The notes: generated by a model not told the origin, from the sequence alone. A stretch of DNA of 64,000 bases from an uncultured Sunxiuqinia sp. (GCF_947495665.1 NZ_CANLZV010000013.1:1-64000); one strand, 5' to 3'. Shown: positions 43,380-52,209, counted from the first letter of the stretch. Numbers and translations: made by a program.

Positions 43380-44966
43380 ATGAATACGTTTTCTCTTGGA
43401 TTGGTCGTCATTACGTACTTGCTGGTGATTGCCTACCTGGGCTACGTCGGGTTTAAAAATACCAAAACAGCCAATGACTATTTGCTGGGTGGCCGGGAAA
43501 TCCACCCTTTTGTGATGGCCATTTCCTATGGTGCCACCTTTATTTCCACCTCTGCAATTATCGGATTTGGAGGTGTTGCAGGCGTTTATGGCATGGGTTT
43601 GATTTGGCTTACGGTGTTGAACATCTTTATCGGCGTCTTTATTGCTTTTGTTTTCTTCGGAAGGCGGACACGCAAGATGGGGCACAACCTGGATGCCCAT
43701 ACTTTCCCGGAGTTTTTAGGGAACCGCTTTCAATCCAAAAAAATTCAGATGTTCAGCGGGGGAATTATATTTCTTGCAATGCCTTTGTACGCAGCGGTAG
43801 TGCTTGTTGGTGGAGCCCGTTTTATCGAGAGTATTTTTGAAATTGATTTTAGCATTGCGCTGACTTTTTTCTCACTGGTGATTGCCGCCTACGTTATTGC
43901 CGGAGGCCTGAAAGGGGTAATGTATACTGATGCGCTTCAGGGAGGAATCATGTTTTTGAGCCTGTTTTTCCTGTTGGCCATGACCTACTTTAAGCTGGGA
44001 GGTGTGTCCGGAGCGCATGAGGCTTTAACCAATATGGCTAACCTGGTGCCGGAACCCCTGCAGGCTAAGGGACATCAGGGTTGGACTGCTTTTCCACGAA
44101 TGGGCTCGGCCTGGTGGTGGGTATTGACGACCAACATCATTTTAGGAGTTGGCATTGGAGTGCTGGCTCAGCCGCAGCTGGTGGTTCGGTTTATGACCGT
44201 AAAAAGCAACCGAGAATTGAACCGCGCGGTGCTCATCGGGGGAATATTCATTTTTGTGGTTACCGGCTTTATTTATACCGTGGGCGCTTTGTCAAACTTG
44301 TACTTTTTTCAGCAAACCGGTAAACTGGCCATTGAAGTGGGGCAGGGAAATGTTGACCTGATTATCCCCGAGTATCTTAATGCAGCCATGCCCGAGTGGT
44401 TTGTTTATCTGTTTATGTTGGCCTTGCTGTCAGCCGGTATGTCCACGCTAAGTTCGCAGTTCCACACGATGGGAACAGCCATTGGTAGGGACCTGTTTGA
44501 AAACCTGTTTCGGGGAAAGACCCTTAACAGTATGCTGATTTCCCGCATTGGCATTGTAGTCGCCATCCTGGTTAGTATTGTTATTGGCTATAACTTGCCC
44601 ATTGGCATTGTGGCGCGGGGAACAGCCATTTTCTTTGGAATTTGTGCTGCCGCCTTTTTGCCGGCTTATTTTGGCGGATTGTACTGGAAAGGAGCCACAC
44701 GTGCCGGAGCCCAATGGAGTATGCTGGCGGGGTTGCTTGGCAGCGCTTTTATGCTGGCTATGGTGCACCAGTCCGAAGCGGCACCACTGGGAATTTGCCA
44801 GGCTATCTTCGGAAAAGATTTTTTGATCGATCAATTTCCCTGGATGATTATTGATCCGATTATGATTGCTCTGCCACTTTCTACTCTGGTAATGATTGGG
44901 GTGAGCATGATGACACAAAAAGTAGAACCAAAACATTTGGATGTCTGTCTGAAGGGCATCCGTTAA
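43380..44966 (+). CDS. Sodium:solute symporter (SSS family)
   Basis: A 528-residue inner-membrane transporter with about 13 hydrophobic helices. SSS features: FLLGGREIHPF-like stretch (DYLLGGREIHPFVMAISYGATFISTSAI...), DAHTFPEFLGNRF, VIAGGLKGVMYTDALQGGIM and LSAGMSTLSSQFHTMGTAIGRD. Preceded by its small accessory protein and flanked by the two ligase/ACT pairs, it most plausibly imports an aryl-acetate or similar carboxylate with Na+. The family also contains acetate and phenylacetate carriers. Substrate inferred from context only. Confidence 0.9.
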   Translation: MNTFSLGLVVITYLLVIAYLGYVGFKNTKTANDYLLGGREIHPFVMAISYGATFISTSAIIGFGGVAGVYGMGLIWLTVLNIFIGVFIAFVFFGRRTRKMGHNLDAHTFPEFLGNRFQSKKIQMFSGGIIFLAMPLYAAVVLVGGARFIESIFEIDFSIALTFFSLVIAAYVIAGGLKGVMYTDALQGGIMFLSLFFLLAMTYFKLGGVSGAHEALTNMANLVPEPLQAKGHQGWTAFPRMGSAWWWVLTTNIILGVGIGVLAQPQLVVRFMTVKSNRELNRAVLIGGIFIFVVTGFIYTVGALSNLYFFQQTGKLAIEVGQGNVDLIIPEYLNAAMPEWFVYLFMLALLSAGMSTLSSQFHTMGTAIGRDLFENLFRGKTLNSMLISRIGIVVAILVSIVIGYNLPIGIVARGTAIFFGICAAAFLPAYFGGLYWKGATRAGAQWSMLAGLLGSAFMLAMVHQSEAAPLGICQAIFGKDFLIDQFPWMIIDPIMIALPLSTLVMIGVSMMTQKVEPKHLDVCLKGIR

Positions 44967-44980
44967 AATCGATATAAGTT

Positions 44981-46279
44981 ATGATCTGGAATGAAAGGAT
45001 AGAATGTGCCAGTCGCGAGGAGATGAAGGCGATTCAGTCGGAGCGTCTGGTGGATACGGTCAAGCGGATTTACCACAACATCCCAAGCTACCGGAAAAAA
45101 ATGCAGGAAGTAGGGTTGGTTCCCGATGATATCCGCTCGGTTGATGATTTGTCAAAGCTGCCATTTACAACCAAGCAGGACCTCCGCGACAACTATCCCT
45201 TTGGCATGTTTACTGTGCCAATGAGCGAAATTGTACGGGTGCATGCTTCTTCCGGAACCACCGGAAAACCAACCGTGGTGGGCTATACCCGCAAAGACTT
45301 AAATACCTGGGCTGAGGTGGTTTCCCGGACCTTGTGTATGGCGGGCGTCCATCGCAATGATATGGTGCAGATTGCCTATGGCTACGGGCTGTTTACCGGG
45401 GGGCTGGGCTTGCACTATGGCTGTGAGAACCTGGGGGCTTCGGTTATCCCAATTTCCGGAGGAAATACCCAAAAGCAACTTCAGTTGATGCAGGACTTTG
45501 GAACCAGCGTAATTGCCTGTACGCCTTCTTACGCGCTTTTTCTGGCTGAAGCGATGGCCGATGCCGGAATAAAAACGGAAGACCTGAATCTTCGGGTGGG
45601 CATTTTTGGTGCTGAACCCTGGACGGAAGAAATGCGCCGCGAAATTGAAAATAAATTAGGCTTAAAGGCCATCGATATTTATGGCTTGAGCGAAGTGATT
45701 GGGCCGGGTGTTTCCTGCGAATGCGAAGACCAATGTGGCATGCACGTCAACGAAGATCATTTTATTCCTGAAATAATTCACCCGGAAACATTGGAGCCGC
45801 TACCTGCTGGGGAAATCGGCGAACTGGTGTTTACAACGGTAACGAAAGAAGGCATTCCGATTATCCGCTACCGTACCCGCGATCTGACGCGCTTGAACTA
45901 CGAAAAATGCTCGTGTGGAAGAACGCTGGTGCGCATGGAAAAATGCAAGGGGAGAAGTGATGACATGCTGATCATTCGAGGGGTAAATGTTTTCCCATCG
46001 CAAATCGAAAGTGTGTTGCTGGAAATGAGTGAAACCGAGCCTCATTATTTGCTTATTGTGGAGCGGGAAGGTAATTTAGATAGCCTGAAACTGATGGTGG
46101 AAGTTCAGGAGCAGTTTTTCTCCGATGAAGTGAAACAGCTGGAGGTACTGCGCAAAAAAATCACGCATAACATTCAAAGCACACTGGGTATTTCAGTCAA
46201 TGTAAAACTGGTTGAACCCAAAACAATCGAACGTACGGCCGGTAAGGCCAAGCGGGTAATTGATAACCGAAAATTATAG
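44981..46279 (+). CDS. Phenylacetate-CoA ligase (second copy)
   Basis: A 432-residue PaaK-type ligase with [19 protein letters not shown]-loop [15 protein letters not shown] (~residue 88), [40 protein letters not shown] and [20 protein letters not shown]. It keeps all standard motifs, so it is the better candidate for true phenylacetate-CoA ligase; the first copy may prefer a related acid. It lies 14 bp after the symporter and its stop codon overlaps the ribosome-binding site of the next ACT gene. Confidence 0.92.
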   Translation: MIWNERIECASREEMKAIQSERLVDTVKRIYHNIPSYRKKMQEVGLVPDDIRSVDDLSKLPFTTKQDLRDNYPFGMFTVPMSEIVRVHASSGTTGKPTVVGYTRKDLNTWAEVVSRTLCMAGVHRNDMVQIAYGYGLFTGGLGLHYGCENLGASVIPISGGNTQKQLQLMQDFGTSVIACTPSYALFLAEAMADAGIKTEDLNLRVGIFGAEPWTEEMRREIENKLGLKAIDIYGLSEVIGPGVSCECEDQCGMHVNEDHFIPEIIHPETLEPLPAGEIGELVFTTVTKEGIPIIRYRTRDLTRLNYEKCSCGRTLVRMEKCKGRSDDMLIIRGVNVFPSQIESVLLEMSETEPHYLLIVEREGNLDSLKLMVEVQEQFFSDEVKQLEVLRKKITHNIQSTLGISVNVKLVEPKTIERTAGKAKRVIDNRKL

Positions 46280-46283
46280 GAGG
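46278..46283 (+). promoter_or_regulatory. Strong Shine-Dalgarno of the second ACT gene
   Basis: AGGAGG five bases before the ATG at 46289, overlapping the TAG stop of the ligase gene. Such a full match is uncommon in Bacteroidota, where leaders usually lack one, and implies high or coupled translation of the ACT protein. Confidence 0.7.
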
Positions 46284-46288
46284 TTGAT

Positions 46289-46717
46289 ATGATTATTAAA
46301 CAACTAGCGGTTTTTCTTGAAAACAAAGGCGGACGCCTGAATGAGGTTTCTCAGTTGCTGGGCGATGCCGGCATTAACATGTCAGCTTTTAGTGTGGCCG
46401 ACACTTCCGAGTTTGGGATTCTTCGAATGATTGTGTCTGACCCGGATAAGGCATACCAGGTGCTGAAAGCAGCCAGCTTTTCGGTTAAACTAACAGAGGT
46501 GGTATGCCTGAGCAGTCCGAATGTGCCGGGCGCTTTAGCCAAAGCCCTGAACATTTTATCGTCCGAAGAAGTCTTTATTGAGTACCTTTACGCGTTCTCA
46601 ATGGATAAGCAGTCGGCCAATATTGTTTTGAAACCGGCTGACATTGAGAAATGCATTAAAGTGCTACAAGATCATCAGATGGAACTGGTTCGCGCCAGTG
46701 ATCTGTATAAACTCTAA
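46289..46717 (+). CDS. Tandem ACT-domain protein (second copy)
   Basis: A 142-residue protein of two ACT domains (~1-68, IIKQLAVFLENKGGRLNEVSQLL region; ~72-140, SSPNVPGALAKALNILSSEEV). Same layout as the copy at 42738: directly downstream of a ligase. Likely a regulatory subunit sensing an aromatic amino acid. It differs in the ligand loops, so the two may sense different ligands. Confidence 0.88.
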   Translation: MIIKQLAVFLENKGGRLNEVSQLLGDAGINMSAFSVADTSEFGILRMIVSDPDKAYQVLKAASFSVKLTEVVCLSSPNVPGALAKALNILSSEEVFIEYLYAFSMDKQSANIVLKPADIEKCIKVLQDHQMELVRASDLYKL

Positions 46718-46730
46718 AGAACAAACGGTC

Positions 46731-46874
46731 ATGCGGAAACTCAGCACCAATGAAAAATTCCTGATCAGCTTTATCCTGATCTTATTGTTGGCGATTGCTT
46801 TTAACTGGAAAAGCTTTTCGAAGCGATTAAAAGAGGGTTTAGGCACTCAGCCAACCGAGCAGGTTCAGGAGTAA
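46731..46874 (+). CDS. 47-residue single-helix membrane peptide
   Basis: Starts at ATG 46731 (MRKLSTNEKFLISF), 13 bp after the ACT gene. One hydrophobic helix at residues ~10-24 (FLISFILILLLAIAF), then a basic stretch WKSFSKRLKEG and a short polar tail. I do not recognise a family. Position at the end of the transporter/ligase operon suggests a membrane-bound accessory. Coding status rests on the tight spacing and sensible topology. Confidence 0.55.
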   Translation: MRKLSTNEKFLISFILILLLAIAFNWKSFSKRLKEGLGTQPTEQVQE

Positions 46875-47055
46875 CACAATTGGCACTTAAATGCCGGCCT
46901 TGCCCAAGTGCACAGGTGTTGTTAAAGGAATTGGATATTCATTTTTTTGTTAATTTTAGTGGACCGGTGTTTGTTCCCAAGGGTTATAAAAACGTTTTTA
47001 CGTAAATTGTCCCGGACTTAGTCCTTCGGAATTTTATAATCGATAATAAAAAGGT

Positions 47056-47895
47056 ATGAAGAAAATTGCTATACAGGGAATCGCCGGTTCCTTTCACGAA
47101 GATGCTGCACGAAATTATTTTGGTGATGAAGAGATTGAAGTGGTGGAGTGCAAATCCTTTCAGGGCGTGTGCGAGCAGATCGATTCAGACCAGGTAAATA
47201 TTGCGGTGATGGCTATTGAAAACTCCATTGCCGGGAGCATAATTCAAAATTACTCGCTCATTCGCGATTATCACCTGCGCATTATTGGGGAAATTTATGT
47301 CCATATTCAAATGAATCTGATGATGCTTCCCGGGGCTAATCCGGAGGATGTAAAAACCATTTATTCGCATCCCATCGCGATTCGTCAATGCACGGAATAC
47401 ATCGAAAAGTATTTTCCTAATGCCCAAATCATCGAAAATCAGGATACGGCTGCTTCCGGAAAATTATTGGTGGAGAAGAACCTGACTGACGCTGCTGCAA
47501 TCGGAAACTTGCGTACGGCTGAGATTTATGGTTTAAATGTGATTGATAAAGGCATTGAAAGCAATAAGAAAAATTACACGCGTTTTTGGATTTTATCCAA
47601 ACATGCCAACCAATCGGAGGACAACAACAAAGCCTCAATTTGCTTCGAAGTAGGTCACTACTACGGTGCTTTGGCCAAGGTGTTGAATATTTTCGCTGAG
47701 AACGAAATCAACCTGAACCGAATCCTTTCGGTCCCCATTCTTGGTAAACCCAATGAATATACCATCCATGTTGATGTGGAGTGGGATTCGACCGGGAATT
47801 ATGAACATGCGATTCATTTAATTTTGAAAAATGTCTCCAGTTTGTCTATTTTAGGAGAATATGTCCGGGGAGAACTGGAGATACAAAATCAATAA
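47056..47895 (+). CDS. pheA: Prephenate dehydratase
   Basis: A 279-residue monofunctional prephenate dehydratase. Catalytic domain ~1-185 with IAVMAIENSIAGSIIQNY, IIENQDTAASGKLL and the TRF motif (Thr175-Arg176-Phe177) essential for catalysis; ACT domain ~197-275. In the ACT domain the ESRP-type phenylalanine motif reads LSVP (RILSVPILGKPNEY), so feedback control may be altered. It converts prephenate to phenylpyruvate. Followed 15 bp later by flavodoxin and then an aminotransferase. Confidence 0.93.
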   Translation: MKKIAIQGIAGSFHEDAARNYFGDEEIEVVECKSFQGVCEQIDSDQVNIAVMAIENSIAGSIIQNYSLIRDYHLRIIGEIYVHIQMNLMMLPGANPEDVKTIYSHPIAIRQCTEYIEKYFPNAQIIENQDTAASGKLLVEKNLTDAAAIGNLRTAEIYGLNVIDKGIESNKKNYTRFWILSKHANQSEDNNKASICFEVGHYYGALAKVLNIFAENEINLNRILSVPILGKPNEYTIHVDVEWDSTGNYEHAIHLILKNVSSLSILGEYVRGELEIQNQ

Positions 47896-47910
47896 TAAAA
47901 TACGAGAATT

Positions 47911-48435
47911 ATGAGTAAAATAGGATTGTTTTTTGGGCCTGAAAAAGGATCAGTTCATCGCGCTGCTGAAAAAGTGGCTGCTGCCATTGGAACGGATAAA
48001 GTAGACCTGGTTTCTGTGAACGACGCATCGGCAGCTGATCTCGAAAAATACGATAAAATCATTTTTGGAATTTCTACGGTTGGCAAGGAAACCTGGGACT
48101 CTGAATATTCCAATACAGACTGGAGTAAGTTCTTTCCTGAAGTTAGTAAGGCCAGCTACGACGGAAAAGTGATTGCTATTTTTGGCTTGGGTGATCACAT
48201 TACTTATCCTGCTCATTTTGTAAATGCCATGGGGCGCTTGGCTAAAGAGCTGAACAAGCAAAATGCCAAGATTGTAGGAGCGGTTGATCCTGCCGGTTAT
48301 GAATTTGAAGAGTCTGAAGCTTTGATTGACGGCAAATTTATCGGCTTGCCACTCGATGAAGATTTTGAACCCGAACTGTCGGATGAGCGGATTGGTAAAT
48401 GGCTCGAGTCGATTAAAAATGACTTTGGTTTCTAA
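47911..48435 (+). CDS. fldA: Flavodoxin
   Basis: A 174-residue FMN-binding flavodoxin of the long-chain type. The phosphate loop is GPEKGSVHRAAEKVA (family: TGxTGxT, here with a GP-x-K-G variant), and IFGLGDHITYPAHFVNAMG is the loop packing on FMN. It transfers single electrons in the cytoplasm. Placed between prephenate dehydratase and the aminotransferase, 2.4 kb before a ferredoxin-dependent oxidoreductase, it could be the electron carrier for that enzyme. Confidence 0.88.
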   Translation: MSKIGLFFGPEKGSVHRAAEKVAAAIGTDKVDLVSVNDASAADLEKYDKIIFGISTVGKETWDSEYSNTDWSKFFPEVSKASYDGKVIAIFGLGDHITYPAHFVNAMGRLAKELNKQNAKIVGAVDPAGYEFEESEALIDGKFIGLPLDEDFEPELSDERIGKWLESIKNDFGF

Positions 48436-48450
48436 GTAGGAAACATGATA

Positions 48451-48486
48451 AAATTCAGGTCGTCCAAAAGGCCTGAATTTCTTTTA
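48451..48486 (+). terminator. Intrinsic terminator after flavodoxin
   Basis: 9-bp stem AAATTCAGG / CCTGAATTT with a 12-base loop and a following T-rich stretch. Confidence 0.75.
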
Positions 48487-48574
48487 ATTTCGATTGATTT
48501 ATTTCAAATAAATATCAATTTTATTCTTTCAATCTGCAAGTAATGTCGATTTGTAAAACCTGTTTTGCAATACG

Positions 48575-48591
48575 TTACCGTTCTTTGGTAA
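48575..48591 (+). promoter_or_regulatory. Possible operator upstream of the aminotransferase
   Basis: TTACC / GGTAA inverted repeat with a 7-base spacer, flanked further out by TTGC and GCAA, in the 253-bp gap between the flavodoxin terminator and the aminotransferase. I see no clear -7 box. Weak evidence. Confidence 0.3.
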
Positions 48592-48739
48592 ATCGGCAAT
48601 ACTTTGCTTCTTTTAATGAGGATTTCTGTTTGTTAGTGAAAAATTTCGAAGACTTTTAGGTCGCTTACAACGCAACCTGATCATGCCAGCTTCTTCGGAT
48701 TTGGAGTGACAACAGAAGTTGTTCTGCAAATTTTAATGC

Positions 48740-50056
48740 ATGAAAAAAACACCAATTGATCAACAACTTGTTGAACGGAATATTGCCAAGCTGCGAATTG
48801 AGAATGTCGGTCAGGCATCGATACGTGAAATTGTGGCTTTAGTAAACTTAATTGAGGAAGAAGGCAGCGATAAATTTGTCCGTATGGAAATGGGTGTCCC
48901 CGGCTTGCCTCCTGCACAGGTTGGCACCGACGCCGAAATTGAAGCACTGAAATCCGGTGTGGCTTCCAGGTATCCGATGATGGATGGCATCAAGCCTTTG
49001 AAATACGAAGCATCTCGTTTTGTTAAGTCGTTCATGAATGTGGATGTAAACCCGGCTGGTTGTATTCCAACGGTTGGTTCGATGCAGGGAACTTATGCTG
49101 CCCTTTTGGTTGCTTCCAACCTTGATCCGAAAAAAGATACAGCCTTGTTTATCGACCCGGGCTTTCCGGTTCAAAAACAGCAAATGCTGGTAATGGGACA
49201 CAAATACGAAACCTTTGATGTGTTCAACTACCGGGGCCAAAAACTGCGCGAAAAACTGGAAAGCTTTCTTTCAAAAGGAAACATTAACTCCATCATTTAT
49301 TCGAACCCCAACAACCCAAGCTGGATTTGTTTTACTGAAGAGGAACTACAGATTATCGGCGAATTAGCCAATAAATACGATGTGATTGTTATGGAAGACC
49401 TGGCCTATTTTGCCATGGACTTCCGGAAAGATTTATACACCCCGGGGCAAGCGCCTTTTCAGGCTACGGTTGCGCGTTACACCGACAACTTTGTGTTATT
49501 CGTTTCCAGCTCGAAAATATTCTCCTACGCTGGTCAGCGCTGTGGGATGATGATTATTTCTGATGCGCTTTTTAATCGCGATTATGACAATCTGAAAACC
49601 CGCTTTGATAGCAACACTTTTGGAAACACCGTGGTGTTGCGGGTGCTTTATACGCTTTCGTCAGGAACCAGCCACTCGGCACAGTATGCTTTGGCTGCAA
49701 TGTTTAAAGCCGCCAGCGACGGTCAGTTCAACTTTGTACAGCAAATCAAGGAATACGGCGAGAAGGCGAAAATCATGAAGGAAATTTTTCAAAAACATGG
49801 TTTTTACATCGTTTATGAAAAAGACGGTGAAGAATTGGTGGGGGATGGTTTCTACTTTACCATTGGCTATCCGGGAATGACCGGCGAGCAGTTACTGGCT
49901 AACTTGCTGTACTATGGCGTAAGTGCAATTACCCTGAAAAATACCGGTAGCGAAAAAGAAGGCCTGCGTGCCTGCGTGTCGCATGTGTACCGCAATCAGT
50001 TTGAAGATCTGGACAAACGCCTGGAGCAGTTTGCCGCTGATTTTCCTGTGAATTAA
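48740..50056 (+). CDS. PLP-dependent aminotransferase, class I/II
   Basis: A 438-residue fold-type I aminotransferase. Features: GVPGLPPAQVG near the N-terminus, IYSNPNNPSWICFTEEEL, VMEDLAYFAMDF (cofactor Asp) and SSSKIFSYAGQRCG with Lys259 as the predicted Schiff-base lysine. The C-terminal domain ends in RACVSHVYRNQFEDLDKRLEQF. With prephenate dehydratase upstream and an oxoacid oxidoreductase downstream, the likely substrate is phenylalanine/phenylpyruvate or another aromatic amino acid. Followed 14 bp later by a Crp/Fnr-type regulator. Confidence 0.9.
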   Translation: MKKTPIDQQLVERNIAKLRIENVGQASIREIVALVNLIEEEGSDKFVRMEMGVPGLPPAQVGTDAEIEALKSGVASRYPMMDGIKPLKYEASRFVKSFMNVDVNPAGCIPTVGSMQGTYAALLVASNLDPKKDTALFIDPGFPVQKQQMLVMGHKYETFDVFNYRGQKLREKLESFLSKGNINSIIYSNPNNPSWICFTEEELQIIGELANKYDVIVMEDLAYFAMDFRKDLYTPGQAPFQATVARYTDNFVLFVSSSKIFSYAGQRCGMMIISDALFNRDYDNLKTRFDSNTFGNTVVLRVLYTLSSGTSHSAQYALAAMFKAASDGQFNFVQQIKEYGEKAKIMKEIFQKHGFYIVYEKDGEELVGDGFYFTIGYPGMTGEQLLANLLYYGVSAITLKNTGSEKEGLRACVSHVYRNQFEDLDKRLEQFAADFPVN

Positions 50057-50070
50057 TCAATTGAAACGAA

Positions 50071-50637
50071 ATGAGTGCCTATTCAATAAAAACATCGGAT
50101 AATTCAACCTTGCTTCATCTGGAATCGTACTTTTCGGAGCAAGTTCCCGTTTTATTGAAGAAGGGCGATTCCTTTTTAGCCTATGATGAGCCCAACCAGA
50201 AAGTGGGGATTTTGCTCCGTGGTTTGATGTATGCAACTTATGTTGCGGAAAGTGGTCAGGAATGGATTTCGCGTTTTTTCTACGCGCCCGACAATGCCAT
50301 TGTGAGTAGCCATGATTCATTTTTATCAGGCGAAAACTCTTCGGAAGCCATTCGGGCCTACGAAGACTCTGAAATCATTTACATCACTAAACCGGAGTTT
50401 GATCAGCTGCTGGAAAGTTGCAATGAGTTGCAAGGCCTGGTGCGGCGTATGGCTGAAGAAAGTTATGTGAATGCCTTGAAACGGGTGCATATGTTGCAAT
50501 CCTTAACGGCATCGCAACGGGTGAAAAAGTTTGTGAAGGAACACGGTGATTTGGTTTCCCGGGTGCAGCGGCAGCACATTGCCTCTTATCTGGGCATTCA
50601 TCGCAATATCTTCACCAGGATATTGAATAAAATTTGA
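50071..50637 (+). CDS. Crp/Fnr-family transcription regulator
   Basis: A 188-residue regulator with an N-terminal cyclic-nucleotide-binding-like fold (~20-120; LLKKGDSFLAYDEPNQKVGILLRG), a dimerisation helix (~125-145) and a C-terminal winged helix (VKKFVKEHGDLVSRVQRQHIASYLGIHRNIFTRILNKI region). No cluster of Cys residues as in FNR, so it does not look like an Fe-S oxygen sensor. It shares a transcript with the aminotransferase and lies just before the oxoacid oxidoreductase operon, which carries a 16-bp palindrome in its promoter region that it may bind. Confidence 0.88.
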   Translation: MSAYSIKTSDNSTLLHLESYFSEQVPVLLKKGDSFLAYDEPNQKVGILLRGLMYATYVAESGQEWISRFFYAPDNAIVSSHDSFLSGENSSEAIRAYEDSEIIYITKPEFDQLLESCNELQGLVRRMAEESYVNALKRVHMLQSLTASQRVKKFVKEHGDLVSRVQRQHIASYLGIHRNIFTRILNKI

Positions 50638-50740
50638 AACGATGAGAACAACGAATCCGACAAGCAGAATGATGAATTCAAGTGATTTAGCTTGTTCGGT
50701 TGGTTGGAGAAACGCGTGCCAAATACAGAACAGCTGAATA

Positions 50741-50756
50741 TGCAACATTTGTTGCA
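50741..50756 (+). promoter_or_regulatory. 16-bp palindrome, probable operator
   Basis: TGCAACATTTGTTGCA is a perfect inverted repeat (7-bp arms, 2-bp centre), 22 bp before the -7 box TAGATTTG, so it overlaps the -33 region. A dimeric regulator, possibly the adjacent Crp/Fnr protein, is the likely ligand. Confidence 0.55.
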
Positions 50757-50777
50757 AGCTGAAAAGTACTGATGTTT

Positions 50778-50785
50778 TAGATTTG
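50778..50785 (+). promoter_or_regulatory. -7 box of the oxoacid oxidoreductase operon
   Basis: TAGATTTG matches TAnnTTTG. A TTG lies 23 bp upstream (50752-50754), slightly farther than usual. Predicted start about 50791, at the foot of the hairpin that follows. Confidence 0.5.
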
Positions 50786-50790
50786 TAAGT

Positions 50791-50831
50791 CCGGCTTGAA
50801 CAGGCCGCAGCATGCGGAAAGCCGGTTTTTT
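50791..50831 (+). terminator. Hairpin with T-run before the ferredoxin gene
   Basis: CCGGCTT / AAGCCGG stem (50791-50797, 50819-50825) with an inner CCGCA/TGCGG hairpin, then six T residues. It may end the regulator transcript or act as an attenuator at the 5' end of the ferredoxin operon transcript; it lies only 30 bp before the ferredoxin ATG. Confidence 0.75.
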
Positions 50832-50860
50832 AGAGTGGAGAAATTTTAAAAAAGAGAACC

Positions 50861-51085
50861 ATGGCAAAAGTAGTAGGTGCAGTTGTTGTTGACACCGAGG
50901 AATGTAAAGGTTGCGGCCTTTGCGTTGTTGCTTGTCCGCAGCAGGTTTTAGGACAAAATAAACAGGTAAATAGCCGGGGATATCATTATTCCTTCATGGA
51001 AAACCCCGAAGCATGTATTGGCTGTTCAAACTGCGCGGTAGTTTGTCCGGATACCTGTATCACGGTATACCGCGTTAAGATCTAA
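50861..51085 (+). CDS. 2[4Fe-4S] ferredoxin subunit of 2-oxoacid oxidoreductase
   Basis: A 74-residue protein with two CxxCxxCxxxC clusters: [12 protein letters not shown] and [12 protein letters not shown]. It corresponds to the delta subunit of four-subunit 2-oxoacid:ferredoxin oxidoreductases and passes electrons between the enzyme core and free ferredoxin or flavodoxin. The alpha subunit gene begins 29 bp later. Confidence 0.93.
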   Translation: MAKVVGAVVVDTEECKGCGLCVVACPQQVLGQNKQVNSRGYHYSFMENPEACIGCSNCAVVCPDTCITVYRVKI

Positions 51086-51114
51086 TTTCTGTTAATATTA
51101 AAAAGATTCAATAG

Positions 51115-52209
51115 ATGGGAGAATTAAGATTAATGAAAGGGAATGAAGTAATTGCAGAAGCGGCCATTCGGTGTGGCTGCGACGGTTACTTTGGTTACCC
51201 GATCACCCCACAGTCTGAGGTGATGGAAACGTTAATGGATCGCGAACCCTGGGATGAAACCGGTATGGTTGTTTTGCAGGCCGAAAGTGAAGTAGCCTCC
51301 ATAAATATGGTTTACGGAGCAGCGGGGTCCGGAAAAAAAGTGATGACCTCTTCTTCAAGTCCCGGAATCAGCTTAATGGCAGAAGGTATTTCTTACATTG
51401 CGGGAGCTGAATTGCCGTGCTTAATTGTGAATGTGCAACGTGGTGGCCCGGGATTGGGAACCATTCAGCCATCGCAGGCCGATTATTTTCAATCGACCAA
51501 AGGAGGCGGACATGGAGACTACCGGCTTATTGTGCTGGCTCCGTCTTCGGTTCAGGAAATGAACGATTTTGTTGATTTGGGCTTCGAACTGGCATATAAA
51601 TACCGCAACCCAGCAATGATTCTGACAGATGGTGCTATTGGTCAGATGATGGAAAAAGTGGAGTTGAGCGACTATAAACCTCGCATGACAGCCGAAGAAA
51701 TTGAAGCTAAATACGGAAGTTGGGCAACCAATGGCAAAAAGGCCAACCGCGAGTACAATGTGATTACTTCGCTGGAAATGGACTCAGCCAAAATGGAAAG
51801 CAACAACCGCCGTTTTCAGGAGAAATACAAACAAATGGAAGAGGAAGAAGTCCGTTACGAAATGTTTCAGTGCGAAGATGCTGAGTACATTTTAGTGGCT
51901 TTTGGTTCTTCGGCCCGTATCTGCCAAAAGTCGGTTGACCTGGCACGTGCGAAAGGTTTAAAAGTGGGCTTGCTGAGACCCATTACCTTGTATCCGTTCC
52001 CGAAAAAGCCCATTGCCGAACTGGCAACAAAGGTAAAAGGCTTTTTGACTGTAGAAATGAATGCCGGACAAATGGTGGAAGACGTGAAGTTGGCTGCCGG
52101 ATGCAGCAACAGTTCGGTACCTGTTGAGTACTTTGGCCGTATGGGCGGAATTATCCCAACACCGGGCGAAGTTGTGGAAGCATTGGAACAAAAACTTATT
52201 GAAGCGTAA
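51115..52209 (+). CDS. vorB: 2-oxoacid:ferredoxin oxidoreductase, alpha subunit
   Basis: A 364-residue alpha subunit (domains I and II): GNEVIAEAAIRCGCDGYFGYPITPQSEVMETL, ESEVASINMVYGAAGSGKKVMTSSSSPG, QRGGPGLGTIQPSQADY. Residues ~255-360 form the C-terminal domain. Together with the beta, gamma and delta subunits it oxidises a 2-oxoacid to acyl-CoA and CO2, or runs in reverse with low-potential electrons. The gene symbol follows the usual naming of this Bacteroidota family; the substrate, branched-chain or aromatic, cannot be told from sequence alone. Confidence 0.92.
   Translation: MGELRLMKGNEVIAEAAIRCGCDGYFGYPITPQSEVMETLMDREPWDETGMVVLQAESEVASINMVYGAAGSGKKVMTSSSSPGISLMAEGISYIAGAELPCLIVNVQRGGPGLGTIQPSQADYFQSTKGGGHGDYRLIVLAPSSVQEMNDFVDLGFELAYKYRNPAMILTDGAIGQMMEKVELSDYKPRMTAEEIEAKYGSWATNGKKANREYNVITSLEMDSAKMESNNRRFQEKYKQMEEEEVRYEMFQCEDAEYILVAFGSSARICQKSVDLARAKGLKVGLLRPITLYPFPKKPIAELATKVKGFLTVEMNAGQMVEDVKLAAGCSNSSVPVEYFGRMGGIIPTPGEVVEALEQKLIEA

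Noticed and set aside
43604-44854. Several plus-strand frames inside the symporter gene
   Set aside because: They are out-of-frame readings of the symporter, whose helices and motifs are continuous.
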